Source: Lycorma delicatula (taxonomy: Eukaryota > Arthropoda > Insecta > Hemiptera > Fulgoridae). From it: a stretch of DNA of 64,000 nt. A program made the translations under genes and the position numbers. Under the pieces are notes generated by a model. That model saw nothing but the letters and a program-made list of their open reading frames with translations. It was not told where the DNA came from and did no database searches. How positions within the stretch are numbered: the first letter of the stretch is position 1; every line of letters begins with the position of its first letter. The stretch spans positions 130,502,824-130,566,823 of the forward strand of contig NC_134460.1 in the NCBI RefSeq assembly GCF_047948215.1. Direction: 5' to 3'. Of this stretch, positions 15,301-26,545 are shown piece by piece.

Positions 15301-16413
15301 GACTACCAAAGTAGTCTTTAACCTTTTTGTTAATATTCACTTCAACTGATTCACTATAAAAAAAAATACAACAATTAAATCAAAAACTGGTTAATACACA
15401 TATAAGAGTATGTATACATAGAAATCCCAAGATTTATAAATGAGTAAGAATTTAATGTTCCACAATATAATCTAAACGTAAATTAGATATGAATTTACAG
15501 ATTATAAGCATGTAAAAATTGTAAAATGTAAAGATGTACATTACTGTTCATTTATTCTAAAGTTTTAGAAAATGCAATAAGGCCTTGTCATTCATTCACC
15601 AAGTACTAAAAAAAAGAAAAAACAGAAAAAATAACTTACTTTGAAATTTTCCCAGTCATATTCTGATTCATCTGGAATTTTGGGTTCATCTGAATCTACT
15701 GGTGAAGCCATTGTAGATGATTGAAATAGTTGGCAATAAAAGCAAAATACTAATATAAAAAAATAATACTTTTCAGACCTAAATGAAACAAAAGAAAATA
15801 ATACCATTTTAAAATATTTCAACCAATTAGTTTTTTTTTTAATAATTCACACAATAATTCAGCCAACAGTAACATAAATAAACTGAAGAAAATGTTATTC
15901 TTCATGATTAATAACGACAAAAACAACAGATAAATATTATATAAACTGACAAATTATAAGATTAAATTAAAGTCAAAAAAAAAAATAATAATTCATTCAA
16001 CACCAGTTTAATGACTACACTATGACTCATGAGATCAGTCACTACACCACCAGAAAAAAACGTATAAACAGAATAAGATAAATTAAAATATGATGTAGTA
16101 AAAGGAGCAACTTTCTTACAGTGCATATAATTCCCAAGCTATAATGCATAAAAAAACCTATATACTTAAATTTATATATTTTTATGTTTAATTTAAACTG
16201 AAATTAATCTACTGATTCCTGCACTGGACAAACAGATCGCACTTCAATTCACAAATATAAAAAAATACACATACCCTAGACACAACAACAGAATCAATAT
16301 TTGCAAATCACACCTGCGCATGCATGCACGCACACATACACACAGATATCAAAAGCAAATGCAAGGTAGTAGACTACCTAATCACCAAATACGAAATAGT
16401 TTACCTACCTCAT
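6345..16413 (-). CDS. Stand-alone I29 cathepsin propeptide inhibitor with predicted signal peptide (gene 1, four exons)
   Basis: Predicted small inhibitor of papain-type (C1A) cysteine proteases, of the crammer/BCPI/CTLA-2 kind. My model joins 16413-16409, 15778-15640, 13607-13458 and 6398-6345, giving about 115 residues. Seen: a hydrophobic leader (YYFFILVFCF, residues 6-15), an acidic linker, the I29 start PDESEYDWENFK, a complete ERFNIN pattern (E-x3-R-x3-F-x2-N-x3-I-x3-N, residues about 60-79), the GxNxFxD motif as GVNDFTD, and the C-terminal KPEELKYLTGLKLPEKN followed by a stop. No peptidase domain follows. Splice sites are GT-AG and the last two junctions are phase 0. A minus-strand AATAAA lies about 140 nt past the stop (6199-6204). 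Known: crammer ends soon after the same motif, but has no signal peptide. Inferred: secretory or lysosomal targeting. The last intron (about 7.06 kb) holds three transposon remains. Paralogue at 52.4-61.6 kb. The I29 identity is firm; the first exon is less so. Confidence 0.8.
6568..8553 (-). mobile_element. Tc1/mariner-superfamily transposon with long terminal inverted repeats
   Basis: A 1,986-bp element flanked by TA on both sides. The ends are CAGAGCGAGTCAAAAGTATG on the left and the complement of CAGAGTGAGTAAAAGTATGG on the right. The inverted repeats run about 260 bp (6568-6830 and 8290-8553) at visibly high identity, including the GGAAACCCCTCAAC block and the run ending in AAAAGT. The inner part carries a dead transposase on the minus strand. 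It sits in the last intron of gene 1, on the same strand as that gene. Confidence 0.85.
6960..7850 (-). pseudogene. Mariner-like transposase relic inside the 1,986-bp element
   Basis: Fragments in changing frames match a mariner/Tc1-type transposase from N- to C-terminus: HVTEQERVTILMMRG at about 7843-7799 (the helix-turn-helix start), a W-Y-R-E-A-H-T region near 7455, MARYCW-like and IDRAYIY residues, then a GPLKKYCLS-like C-terminal motif near 7125 and NQELAQNITRESINN near 7030. Many stops and shifts remove activity. Confidence 0.65.
9985..10260 (+). pseudogene. Mariner transposase N-terminal (HTH) relic
   Basis: Frame 1 reads IEQRICIKFCFKNGINYS, the usual start of mariner transposases. 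After a frameshift at about 10,100 it continues KWYKHFQEGHEDVEDDECSG then TSTSTSDDNVKKV, the second half of the mariner HTH region, up to a stop at NR. The catalytic DDE part is absent. It lies in the last intron of gene 1 on the opposite strand. Confidence 0.75.
10060..10095. repeat. Perfect 15-bp hairpin inside the mariner relic
   Basis: TGTTTTTGGCGATTC pairs perfectly with GAATCGCCAAAAACA across a 6-nt TTCTTT loop. It falls where the transposase alignment breaks, so it probably arose by a local inverted duplication during decay. Confidence 0.8.
12305..12600 (+). mobile_element. 5' fragment of an RTE-like LINE (UTR and endonuclease start)
   Basis: Begins with a block like the 5' region of the LINE at 44-47 kb (TAAAATATTCC, TAAAATAGTC, then GGGGACAACTCAAG). 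It continues in frame pieces GRLNKLKK, MKRLNLDLVGISKVEWKDE and DFRSGNYMI, matching the endonuclease start GRLENLKREM, VDIVGISEVRWEEEG and DFWSGDFRVI of that LINE. Truncated after about 300 bp; in the last intron of gene 1. Confidence 0.7.
13458..13607 (-). CDS. Gene 1, central I29 exon (ERFNIN and GNFD motifs)
   Basis: 150 nt, phase 0 at both ends (TTTTTTCTG on the plus strand gives the CAG acceptor; donor AAG|GTTAGT). The exon starts KKYGRHYGPEEEALRHEIF and ends GVNDFTDK. All ERFNIN residues are present. The equivalent exon of gene 2 has exactly the same length. Confidence 0.9.
15296..15321. repeat. Short inverted repeat in a gene 1 intron
   Basis: An 11-bp perfect stem (TTAAAGACTAC / GTAGTCTTTAA) with a 4-nt loop. 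The unit CTACCAAAGTAG also occurs 24 bp upstream. Confidence 0.7.
15640..15778 (-). CDS. Gene 1, exon coding the leader and start of the I29 domain
   Basis: The acceptor follows a long pyrimidine tract (TTTTCTTTTGTTTCATTTAG) and the donor is AAA|GTAAGT after codons for DWENFK. It codes the hydrophobic leader, then MASPVDSDEPK and the I29 opening. The amino-acid pattern from SEKYYFFIL through ASP and PDESEY is matched in the paralogue at 61.5 kb, which argues that the leader is translated. Confidence 0.75.
16409..16413 (-). CDS. Gene 1, proposed first coding exon (ATG AG)
   Basis: The minus strand reads ATGAG then GTAGGTAAAC, a good 5' splice site. Joined to the acceptor at 15779-15780 it gives M-R-S-E-K-Y-Y in the frame of the hydrophobic leader. 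Upstream sequence is 5' UTR with one short ATG (M-L-V-stop). Alternative starts are the in-frame ATG at 15822 (reading through the acceptor tract) or the internal Met of MASP, which would give a leaderless crammer-like protein. Confidence 0.45.
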
Positions 16414-19400
16414 TACTTAGACAAGCATTAACGATGGCGCTTGTATAATGAAACTACATCAGTTTCCAAAAGATCATATAGAATTACACTTCCAGTACTT
16501 AGAAAGCAAGTCAAGATTATTATTACTCTTAATATTTTCTAAATATATAAACAAACTCTTCTCAAGATGAAACATGACTTTTTTTTTCAATTTTCACTCC
16601 ATTAACTTCAGTTATTACACAAAATTTAAAGAATAATAAATTAATTTAATTTTTGTAATATGAAAAATGTTATGACTGACAAAGAATTCTAACCCAAAAT
16701 ACCTCTCCCTATTATCACACAATAAACAATTCACTGGAAATTCGTGCTTTATTTTTCAATTGAAAAGTGAACATTGAGATAATCTAAAATCATTCGATGT
16801 ATTATGAGAGTGTATGAATAAAAGTTATATACAAGATAATAATTTTCAAACTAATCATTTTTAAATGTTGATCAGTATAATTAATAAAATGTTATTTCTT
16901 AATATCGTTTAGTAATATTTTTTTTTTAATAACATTGATATTAAAAAAAAAAAATAAATAAAAATATAAAAATAATTACTTATCAATAACATACATTCAT
17001 AAATACAAAAATGTATTTATACTAAAATCTTATTTAATTAAATTCAGATTAATTTACTTCTGATTCATTATCTTACTTACTATATTACTTCGTCCTAGAA
17101 CAACATAATGAATCTAATAAAGAATTTGAAATTTTGTATTAATTATTTATTTAGCACCTAAGCTATTATTAGTACTCCCTCCAGAAATTATAGCAAATAC
17201 TCCTAAATAATTAAAATAAAAATATTATTATTAAAGAAAATAAAGAAACACATTTAAAACAAAACCGCCATAAATTCTGGAAGTAACAAGAATTATGATA
17301 GAAGATAAGAAAGGACAACCCTGAATCAAAAAATAAATTAATTAAAAAGCTCTGTATAGAAATAGTTATTAAAATATTTTATTATGCATTTTATAAAGAT
17401 ATTATTTCTGATATTCTCTAACATTACGAACATATGCTCATTGTTAAATGTTTACAGAAACTTTTTTAAGTTTGCATTTGTAAAAAGAATAATAATATCC
17501 TTCTTTTGCATTTTTTTTTTAGATTTTTTGTAAAATAAAAAATTCCCATAACAAAAATATAATCCTGGACTATCATAATATTTTATTACAACTCTACCTA
17601 ATTAATACAATCAGTTATAACCCCCTAACTGTTGTAACAATCTGAAGGAGAAAATATTTACTAATTTTGTTTCAAATATAAATATGCATGAATATATTTA
17701 TTGTATGTATTAAAATACGTAATAAATCTGAAAAAAATGGATTTAAAACAGAAAAAGGCTTAAATTGTCAAATCAGCAACTTATAATATAAATATTGTTG
17801 AATTTTCAATAAAACATTTTATTATCAGAATACAAAATTTAAAAAAAGTTTTTGTAAATTAATAAAAATAAAACGTTTACTTTTTTCTACAAGTAATAAA
17901 ACAATTTTTTTTTTTCAAAATCACAGCATATTCATGGCATCAAAGAAAGAAAAGACATGTTAACAAATAAATTTATAATGGAACAAATAAGGCACAGGAT
18001 ATCAAAAATAAAAATCTGAATATGTGATTTTTACGATTGCAAATGCTTTTCAGAATTAGAACTTACACTACAACGATAGTATACTCAGTATTTTGTTTTT
18101 ATAATGCTACAATTTATGTAAAGATTCATTCAAAAACCTTTTAGCTACCATAAAATGTTATAACACACAACAGTATATACAACAGACGAAACTATTTTGT
18201 AAAAATAAATTAAAAAATATAAAAGCAATAAAAGAAAAACTACATACCAACAAAAACACTACAAAAAGTAAAACCAGGAAGTGAACCATATATGTGGGAG
18301 AAAAACGTTACACTGTTATCTCTAATTGATTATACATTACATAAGAATTTACAATAGTTTTTTTCATAGCAGATATAAAACGTCATTGTGGTGTAATGCA
18401 GTACTGGGAATCTAATACAGTATTACTCATACTCGCACGTTTCTTTTTAAGCGATACGCATAGTATGAACAATAAATCATTTTAACTTGACTGAATGATA
18501 AATATAAATTATTAAATATAAATCATTTTATCATTTTCAAATTCTATTTCTTTTAATAAAAATACTACTTTTTATTGTTGTAAGACATTCAAAAAATATA
18601 GCGAGGTAACATTCCCGAGTGATCAACCTTTAGCAGAGGATAGGTTAATAATTTAATTAACGTCGGAAAAAAGAAAATAACTTTTTTATTGCATAAAAAT
18701 AATATATCAGATTTGATTTAAATTAAAAAAATCTTAATTTACTTAATTTAAAATTAAATTTTTATTTTTTTAATAAATTTATCTATATTGAAATTTTTAT
18801 TAATCATTTTGATGTTATAACCGATCCACACATTAAAAAAAATTAATAACCTTAAAGTTTACTGGAGTACCGGTAATTAACGTTGTCGTAACACAATAAA
18901 TATTTTTGATAATTTTTTACCCAGCTACTTACATTTTTAATTTATAAATATAAACAAATGTTGAATCCAAAAGATTTTACTATATCAAAAGTTTAACAAT
19001 CTTTCTAGCAATATTCTTTGGATGTTACTACCAGGCGCGGCGTATTAAATCTGAGCAACAAATGCTTTTCCAGATCTATTTAAGCACGGCGCCATCTTCC
19101 AAAGGTTGGTTGTGCACGTATCAGCGAACGACAAGTCTGAGTTAAATTAATATTTATTTTTAGATAGTTACGTTTAAATGTAATTTGTCAGTTCTACATT
19201 ACATTTTTAAACATCTTGTAGGTTTATTGCCGATCTACAAATTTACAAGTTGAATTAAAGTTTCCAGTTAACGGAACCGGATTAAATATTAATTTTTTCT
19301 TCAATATTGGCATTAAAGTACAACCTCAGCTGGTGATTTATTAAGAAAAAAAAAGGATAATAGTAATTTTTTCGCAGCGAGGTTGTATTGTTTCTTAATT

Positions 19401-19724
19401 TTAACTTTATGCTTTTATAAACAACTACGTTATTTTTTATTATTATTATTTTTTTTTAATAAATTTAATTCTTCATATTTTTGATGATGAATTGTTTTAA
19501 CAATCAAAATGTGCAACTACTTTTACAATTTTTTGTTTTGTAAACTATACATAAGAAAATACTACCTATAAAATAAAATTAAAACAATTATATCAAAAAC
19601 GTAAATAGCCTCTTTCGACAATTTCAAAAAAAAGGTTTTGCTAGAAAAGTTAAATTGTAAATTTAACTGTTCTAAGCAAACAGTTGTAATACATTTTACA
19701 GAGTTAAATTTATTTATATAACTT
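16414..19724. other. Upstream of gene 1; no gene recognised
   Basis: AT-rich sequence. A purine-pyrimidine patch (TGCGCATGCATGCACGCACA) lies at about 16.31-16.34 kb just inside gene 1. A locally GC-richer stretch near 19.03-19.14 kb is listed separately. No other coding signal was found. Confidence 0.4.
19020..19140. promoter_or_regulatory. GC-rich patch, possible promoter or first exon
   Basis: Stands out from the AT-rich surroundings, with GGCGCGGCG and CACGGCGCCATC. On the minus strand it contains AAGATGGCGCCG, resembling a YY1-type/initiation motif and opening a 16-codon frame. On the plus strand TATTTAAG is followed about 40 nt later by ATCAGCG. Strand and function are uncertain; it could be a distal 5' exon or promoter for gene 1, 2.7 kb away. 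Confidence 0.25.
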
Positions 19725-20690
19725 TTACTTCCTTATGAAGTAAAGGAAGTATTCTGATTTGACCATCTCTGAATCCATTTTGACTTCGAGGTGATGTCTG
19801 TATGTATGTATCTCGCCTAACTCAAACACTATTAGCCGTAGAATGTTAAAATTTTGGATTAGGACTGTTGTAACATCTAGTTTTACACCTTCCCTTTTGA
19901 TTGCAATCGACTGACCCAAAAGTATCCAAAAAAAGCCCAAAATCCAACAAATGTGGATTTTTTCTTAACTTCAGTAATAAGCCCTCATTGACAGCTTTTC
20001 AACGATATATCAAAAGTGGTACTTATTGATTCCAGAGTTTTAGTTAATGAAATTTTAATTAATGAAATATTTGGATCTTACAAGGGGAAAGCACATCGGT
20101 TCGAATCCGACTTCATATACATATATAATTTTTTTTTTTTTTTTAATTTAAATATATTGATTTATTAATAATTATTAACCAGCGATTGTAAAAAGAAAAT
20201 TACAATAAATAATTTTCAATAATAGCAATAAAAAAAAAATATGAAAAAATCAGATGTTATTAGTGAAATAAAATTTTATGTACTTTTCAGTTTAATTCAA
20301 AAAATTTTAGAGGTTAATAATTATTAATAAATCAAATATATTGAAGTTAAAAATAATATATGTATATGAAGTCGAATTCGAACCGATGTGTCCATGGTTA
20401 CGAATCCGACACGTTCTCATTTACACCACAAACTACTTGAGCGACGAGAAACAAAATTAATATATAAATAATACAAAATGCTGACACGGACACCACAAAG
20501 AAATGTGACGCAATGTGGTGTCCAACACAATGCAATTGTGTAACTGTCCACTTTATTAAAAAATTGAAGGATCGTATCTCATTTTCAAATAAAATAAGTT
20601 TAAATGAAGTGTAGCAAAAAATGGGTATATGTAATTTAATAGGCATACAAGGAAGTCATGTAGTGTCCACATCAGTTTTTTTCCTTTTAT
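19725..20690 (+). repeat. Interspersed repeat, copy A, with an inner foldback
   Basis: An unclassified family sequence. The left part has self-complementary CTTCCTTATGAAGTAAAGGAAG, then TGTATGTATGTATCTCGCC and a GGTTCGAATCC box. The 20092-20390 part is a foldback: CGGTTCGAATCCGACTTCAT at one end and its near-complement at the other, arms about 80 bp. The 20395-20690 part includes GAAGTCATGTAGTGTCCAC. Copy B, inverted, is at 29.56-30.62 kb. Confidence 0.6.
20092..20390. repeat. MITE-like foldback within repeat copy A
   Basis: Left arm CGGTTCGAATCCGACTTCAT then AATATATTGATTTATTAATA; right arm is its inverted complement ending GAAGTCGAATTCGAACCG. The centre is about 130 bp of A+T. Copy B carries the same arms at about 30.19-30.52 kb. 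Confidence 0.65.
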
Positions 20691-23600
20691 TAATGCATCC
20701 TGAGCTACAGCAAATGCAAATAACGTATTCATCAGGAAGGGTCTGACACCAGGTTCAATAAATTAAGTTGCCAAAGATGTCAATCAAAAAGGGTTCATTC
20801 GGCATGTTTTATTAAAAGTAATTCTGTATATGCAAAACTGTAAAGCGTTAAAACCGGTTTTGTTTTAAAAAAAAAACTTCCAATAAACAGAAAACGAGAT
20901 AATTAGCAACACGATAAAGGGACCAAATGGAGATAAGGTTTTGCTTGTATAAATCGCAGAATGTGAACATAATACACTATAAATAAATGGATGAATTAAT
21001 ACTACGCATTCATTTTTTCATATAATGAAGGTCAATGGAAAAAAGATTCTATTGCATCGCTGATATCTTCTGAATGAGTTATTTAATTTTATAACGATAC
21101 GAATAAATAAAAAAATTAAGGATGTACAAAATTTCAGAACAGGAACAATGCAGCCAACACTAACGTGATGCGCCTAACCAACGTCAAATATTACTGAACA
21201 AAAAATTAGCTGATAAAGTGGTACCTCTCAATCAGTTATGGAATGTAAAAAAGTACGCTAAGATCTTTAAAAAAAGCTATAAAAATTTCACCCAAATATA
21301 ATTTTTTTTTTTAATTAAATAAAAACTAAAACGATCAATGGTAAAAGAAAAATCATTTAGATCGGCCGGACGGTTCCTAAATTTTAAGCGAACATCGGAA
21401 AAGCAACCTAATAATTGATATTTTCATTTATACATAGACATACAGTACTTTATCAACTTAATGTGATTTATTTTTATCATAAATTCCCTTTAATTACTTT
21501 ATCAGGTTCTTTCAGCTTCTGACCTACCTAAAATCATACATAGTCTTACAGAACGGGTGATTTTTTGTGTTGTGCGATTCCATTTTTTGTCTCCCAGCGA
21601 GAAGAATCTATTATACGACGCACAACAGTATTTATCACCAAAAAAAAACATTTCTTTGAAGAATTTTTTCAAAAAAAAAAACAAAAAAAACACGTAAATT
21701 ATGCATCAAATTCCCATTTTTTCCCACTAATTTCCCGTTTGTGTAATTTTAAAGTTCCATAACTTTGTAAGAAGAAATCTTTTTTTTCAACAGTTTAAGA
21801 ATAATAAGAAACAAAGTTTTATCAATTAAGTTTTTACAGATAGTCAGTTTCAATATGGCAGCCTTTTTTTATATACCGTTTTCGTTCAACGTTAATGTTA
21901 CATATTTTTTTAAAAACTTATTACGGCTCTTAGTTTAGGTACAATTTGATGTAAACTACATGTTTTAACAACTCTATTAAATACGCTACACACATACTTT
22001 CATGATTTCAATTAACAAAGTAATTGAAAAAGGGTTGTGAAAGAAAAAAAATTGAATTAACAAAACCGGTAGAATTCTCGTACATGCAGTGGATAAGAAC
22101 GTAGTCGCTTCACGTAAGTGTACATCCCAGTACGACCTTGTATTTAACTATAGTAACAGTTTCGCTGTGTAATATTTTAATTAACACAAACAGGTTTTCT
22201 TCAAACAAATTGCAACACAATAGAAATTAAAAAAATATCACGATTACTTTAATCATTAGGAATGTTTAATTTAATACGGAATATAACTTAATTTTTCCCA
22301 TTAAGTCTTTCGTAATATATACTTAAACAAAATCTTTTTCTTTTGTGAAGAATAATTTCAGGCGAAATCCTCAGCCGACAGACTAGGCCTATTACAGCTT
22401 CGGATTAATTCTAAATAGTGCAACCGAGCTTCGCGCATACCAGAGCAGCTGAGCGATAATATACTTAACTTTAAATCACTGAAAATCATTTTTCAATCGT
22501 TATAAACAAAATCCTGCACCCAATCTTAGCCAAATTTAAAAAAGAAAAGAACAGACTAAACAAAAGGCTCAAGCGCGGAATTTATTTGGACTTATTAACC
22601 GACTCCCATAATCTTAAAGAGAACAATTCACTTTTATTTGAGGAATACTTCCTATTATGAAGACAAAAAATGATCATCCCAAAAATAATAAAATTTAAAT
22701 GGAATCTTTTGTTCACAGAAGAGATACTAATATAAAAAACCGCCATTTTAGGCCCAGGTAGTACAATAAATGATAACAGTCTAAACATCAGACGCTTGTT
22801 TCTACGATTAATGGCAGTAGGCAAAACATGTAAAAATGACACAAACGAACTTACAAACATTTCAGATAGCAAAATGGACAGTAAAACAAGCTTTTATTAC
22901 AAAATTAAAAATCATGATAAATAATTCGTTACACAAAAATAACGACTTTATTACTTACAAATAATGGTTTAGAAACAGAGTATAAAAAAACTGCGTTAAC
23001 CTTAATTTCACTTCTAAAAGTATTGAACTATAACTTGGTATAGTAAAAAAATCAACGTGAAATAAACAGAATGAATCGTTATCTCATTTAACAAAGATTA
23101 ATTAATTCGTTTTTTTTCATATTTCAGAAAGGCATTTTTTTGTAATTTTTTTTTAAGATACATTAATGTTCCCGGGAAATAATCTCAATAAATTATTATT
23201 TTTTTTTTTTTTATTTTTTTTTTTATCAGTTTCTAATGAGATTAAAATAACTAATTTATTGTATGTCCATTAGGTAAAAAGCTTTTAGATGTCGGCTAAC
23301 AGGACGTAATAATCCAAATCAGTAATAATTTGGACATGAGATAATTTATTTAATATTTGTATTACACTAAATGATATAGAGGTAATTATATACATTTCAC
23401 ACTCGCTATTCGAAAGCTATGGTCGCTTAAGAAGTTTTTAATAAGTAAGATTTTAGAAGTTATTCCTTTTGTTTTTAATTATAATACATTTTACCATTAT
23501 AAAAACATTTTTTCTTTTTAAAACTGTAGCTTTTTCTGCCCAAATTTGGTGTATTTTCTTTTAAATTAAAATAGAAATTCCGAAACTTGTACTTTTTTCT

Positions 23601-25000
23601 ATTGACTTTAATTACATTTAATTCTCAATAAATTTTGTTATTTCTTAATTGGAAATTTAAAAAAGCTGATTTACGGAAAACCTAAAAAAAGTTTTTTTTC
23701 GGACTCCTGGAATTTATTAGAGATACAGTACCAGAACCTGTTTTACTTAATTTTTCGGATCAAAAAACCAAAAAATCTTTCCCTCAATTTGGGTCTCAGA
23801 AGTTTCAGTGTGAAATAATCCGTTCCCGCAAATCGAAAAAGTGTTTCCGTTCAAATGATTATAGCGACATTTTTGCATATATTAACGTCCCAAATAAACT
23901 CTCGAAATAATTTTTCTGTGTAATTTTGAAATTATACGGTGTAAGTTTACAAATCTGAGCATATCAAAACTCGAATTAATCTATCAATAAACTCAATTCC
24001 AATTCTTGAAATTTTATATATTTTTTTTCTCATGAGGTGTAATCAATCATATTCATTTACCTTAAAAATGATTTATATACCGAAGATAAATGAATGAAAA
24101 AAGTGAAATCACATATTATGTTATTATTTTTTTTTTTTAATTAAAAAATCTGTCTCCTTCAAAATGACAAAAATTGAATTGTTTTAACGGCAATGAAGAA
24201 TAATCAGAATTTAACAGAATCGTACCCCACCCATAACGTAGAAAAAAACTAATGAATATTTACACGACCAATATTTACACGAATGCGCAAATGGAGTGGA
24301 TAACCAATATTTACTTTCCTTCTAACAAAAGTAACCTTGTAATGACATTGAGAAGTCAGGTTCGCCCATCTTACATTTGTTTAAACTCTTAATGACACAC
24401 CATCACGTTGTAAGATTGTATTTTTATATATTATTCAAAACATGCTATGCACAAAAGAAAACAAATTTAAGTATATAACAAATTAATTACCTGGTTAATC
24501 ATCAGTACATTTTTTACACTGTGCATGATCATTAAAAACGATTGTGTAATACTTTCTTAATTAAAAATCTTTACATTTATTATCGACATAAAAAAGGTAA
24601 TTAAAATAAAACAATGCAAACGCATAAAAAAACCAATGTGCTTCTTTATAGCTTCTTTATAGCTTAGTACCTGATAGATGTATGATTATACTTAGTACCT
24701 GATAGATGTAAATCTTTCATTAATTAGAATTTTTTCACATAAATTACAAAAGCATATAAAATAACGTTAACATTAATTACAATAAATATGTAAGCTGTTC
24801 TTTCTACGTTTTGTATTAAACAAACTTGCAACCTAAGAAAATTATTAATGTATAATTTGTATAACGATTTAATTTTGTTTTCAGACAATAGATTAAAATA
24901 AAAAACGAAGATTCTTCGTTTAGAAAGTGAAAAAATAATTATTTGAAATAACTGCTTATTTTTTTCAGTCATCAAAAATAAAATATTTATGCATCATCTT
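20691..25000. other. Long intergenic stretch, nothing recognised
   Basis: Short random frames only; no family match. Notable only for mononucleotide runs and two small tandem duplications near 24.64-24.71 kb (GCTTCTTTATA twice, CTTAGTACCTGATAGATGTA twice). Confidence 0.4.
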
Positions 25001-25063
25001 CATTTCCAGTTTGATCATTTATTGCCGTTTCCTGTGCGAAAGATCAAAATTATCCATGCATTA

Positions 25064-25207
25064 TGAAAACTAAGCGTAGGCTAACGGATAGAGAAGCTTC
25101 CAGAAAGAAAATGAAGAAAGAAGAATTAGCAGAAATGACAAAGGGATCCTTTCTACAAAAGGACTTGTACAAAAGTATAGAAGGTGCGGATAATGGAAAT
25201 TATTAAG
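25064..25207 (+). pseudogene. Short basic ORF resembling the N-terminus of TTF/MYM-type hAT-related proteins
   Basis: Reads M-K-T-K-R-R-L-T-D-R-E-A-S-R-K-K-M then KKEELAEMTKGSFL and stops after 47 residues at NGNY. The K/R-rich start followed by a GSFL-type motif resembles the start of many zf-TTF/hAT-derived proteins. A disconnected acidic piece, DIEPEADVTRPMQDETDGES, lies at about 25,575 beyond a SINE. Identification is tentative. Confidence 0.3.
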
Positions 25208-25263
25208 CTTAAACAATCAAAAGGATGGGTCGGGTACTAGTACTGCAGGTCAGAATATAACCC

Positions 25264-25525
25264 GCCAGATTAGTCTAGTGGTGAACTCGTTAACGCAAAT
25301 CAGTTGATTTTGAAGTCGAGAGTTCTAAGGTTCAAATCCTAGTAAAGGCAGTTACTTTTATACGGATTTGATTTCCAGATCGTTGATATTGACATTATTT
25401 GGCGATCCGGTTTCAATTACCCACATCTCAGGAATGGTCGACCTGAGACTGAACATGATTATACTTCATTTACATTCATATCAAGTAATATATTACGGCG
25501 ATTCCGAAGGCTAAGCAAAAAAAAA
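25264..25525 (+). mobile_element. tRNA-derived SINE
   Basis: The tRNA-like head has an A-box (TTAGTCTAGTGGTGAACTCG) and a B-box (AGGTTCAAATCCTAGT). It is followed by a tRNA-unrelated body (ACATCTCAGGAATGGTCGAC, then ACTTCATTTACATTCAT) and an A-rich tail (GGCTAAGCAAAAAAAAAG). The fold is too imperfect for a working tRNA. It is inserted right after the TATAA of LTR-like copy 1. Confidence 0.75.
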
Positions 25526-26000
25526 GAGGTCAAGAGATACAAAAATTTCCCTGGGGACCAGCTACATCCCATGATATCGAACCCGAAGCAGACGTGACAC
25601 GACCGATGCAGGACGAAACAGATGGGGAGAGTGAAGAGTACGAAAACCTTAATTCACCAACCATCCTTCTTTCCTACACCTAACAATTTTGGCCTATCGT
25701 TAGTACATGCGACTCCCATCGTACGCATCCCTGTTAGGCCGAAACGCACTAAAACCGATAGGCCTTTACTGGACGAACGGAATTGGAATCGTGCCGGGAG
25801 AAAGACGTAAATACATTGCTAGTTTCTCAAGGTTAGTCCAATGATTTCAAACTGATCTGTAAGGATCGAAAAGCAATCCACAATTCCGTCCATAAAAAAA
25901 AACAAATATATAACCGACATTAAAAAAACAAATACCGGATAATAAAACAGAGGAAGACGACTATTGTTCAAGTTCTGCGATAATAGAGGGATATGTATCC
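25526..26000. other. Unassigned segment within LTR-like copy 1
   Basis: Higher GC than its surroundings. An open frame of 62 codons starts at 25,622 and an overlapping acidic frame (ETDGESEEYENL) precedes it. Neither matches a family I know. Confidence 0.3.
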
Positions 26001-26545
26001 CTCGCCATCCTTGCGTTCCATTCCGGAGTGACAGTTTTCAAGTTCAAGTTCAGTTTAATGTGCGATAAAAGTAATCACAATGTGCGGGAGCATTCGGAGT
26101 ACGTGTTTGGTAACAAACGAGTGAAGAGTGCATCACAAGTATTCCACTTCGGATAGTGGTTGAAAACAAGAAGCTGTTTGGCGAATTATTATTAGTGAAC
26201 AGAAGTCAAAGTGACATAATTTTATTCATGTATAAAGTGTAGGATAGTTTTTTTTTCTGTAAACATTAAAATTGAATAATACTTGTATAAAGTTAATTGT
26301 TGATTTTTCAAATGTTATTTATTGTTAATTCAATATTAGTGTCTATTGTTTATGATAACGTTGTTAATAAATCGGAAGTGTATTTTGGTATTTATAATTT
26401 AATTGCTATTAAATTAATTCTGTATTTAATTTCAATTGCTACTTTGTACATTAAAGATTATTTAACAGCAATAAGTGTACTTGTAAGAAATTTTTATGCG
26501 TGTTTTCTCTAAATATCCTTGTCAAACCGCGAAAACGTAACTACA

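Larger units (their letters stand above)
25200..26545 (+). mobile_element. LTR-like unit, copy 1, interrupted by a SINE
   Basis: Shares several blocks, in order, with 30.83-31.49 kb: TACTGCAGGTCAGAATATAA against TTCTGCAGGTCAGAGTATAT; ATCACAAGTATTCCACTTCG against ATCACAACCATTCCACTGTG; GAAGCTGTTTGGCGAATTAT; and the end AATATCCTTGTCAAACCGCG against AATATCCTGGTCGAGCCGCG. The block order (TATA-like box, untranslated stretch, defined right end) suggests a solo LTR. About 750 bp at 25.26-26.0 kb is extra here, of which about 260 is a SINE. No internal gag or pol is seen. Confidence 0.5.

Noticed and set aside
15592..15822. Continuous 76-codon frame beginning MKYFKMVLFSF as the gene 1 start
   Set aside because: It reads through a strong pyrimidine tract and acceptor (TTTCATTTAG) and past the GTAAGT donor. 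Splicing from ATGAG at 16.41 kb explains the start better, though this frame stays a fallback.
22582..22872. 96-codon minus-strand frame
   Set aside because: No recognisable motif, biased by AT content; length is within chance for this composition.
25264..25350. tRNA gene with a TTG anticodon
   Set aside because: Extra bases between the boxes, mispaired stems and a SINE body and tail.
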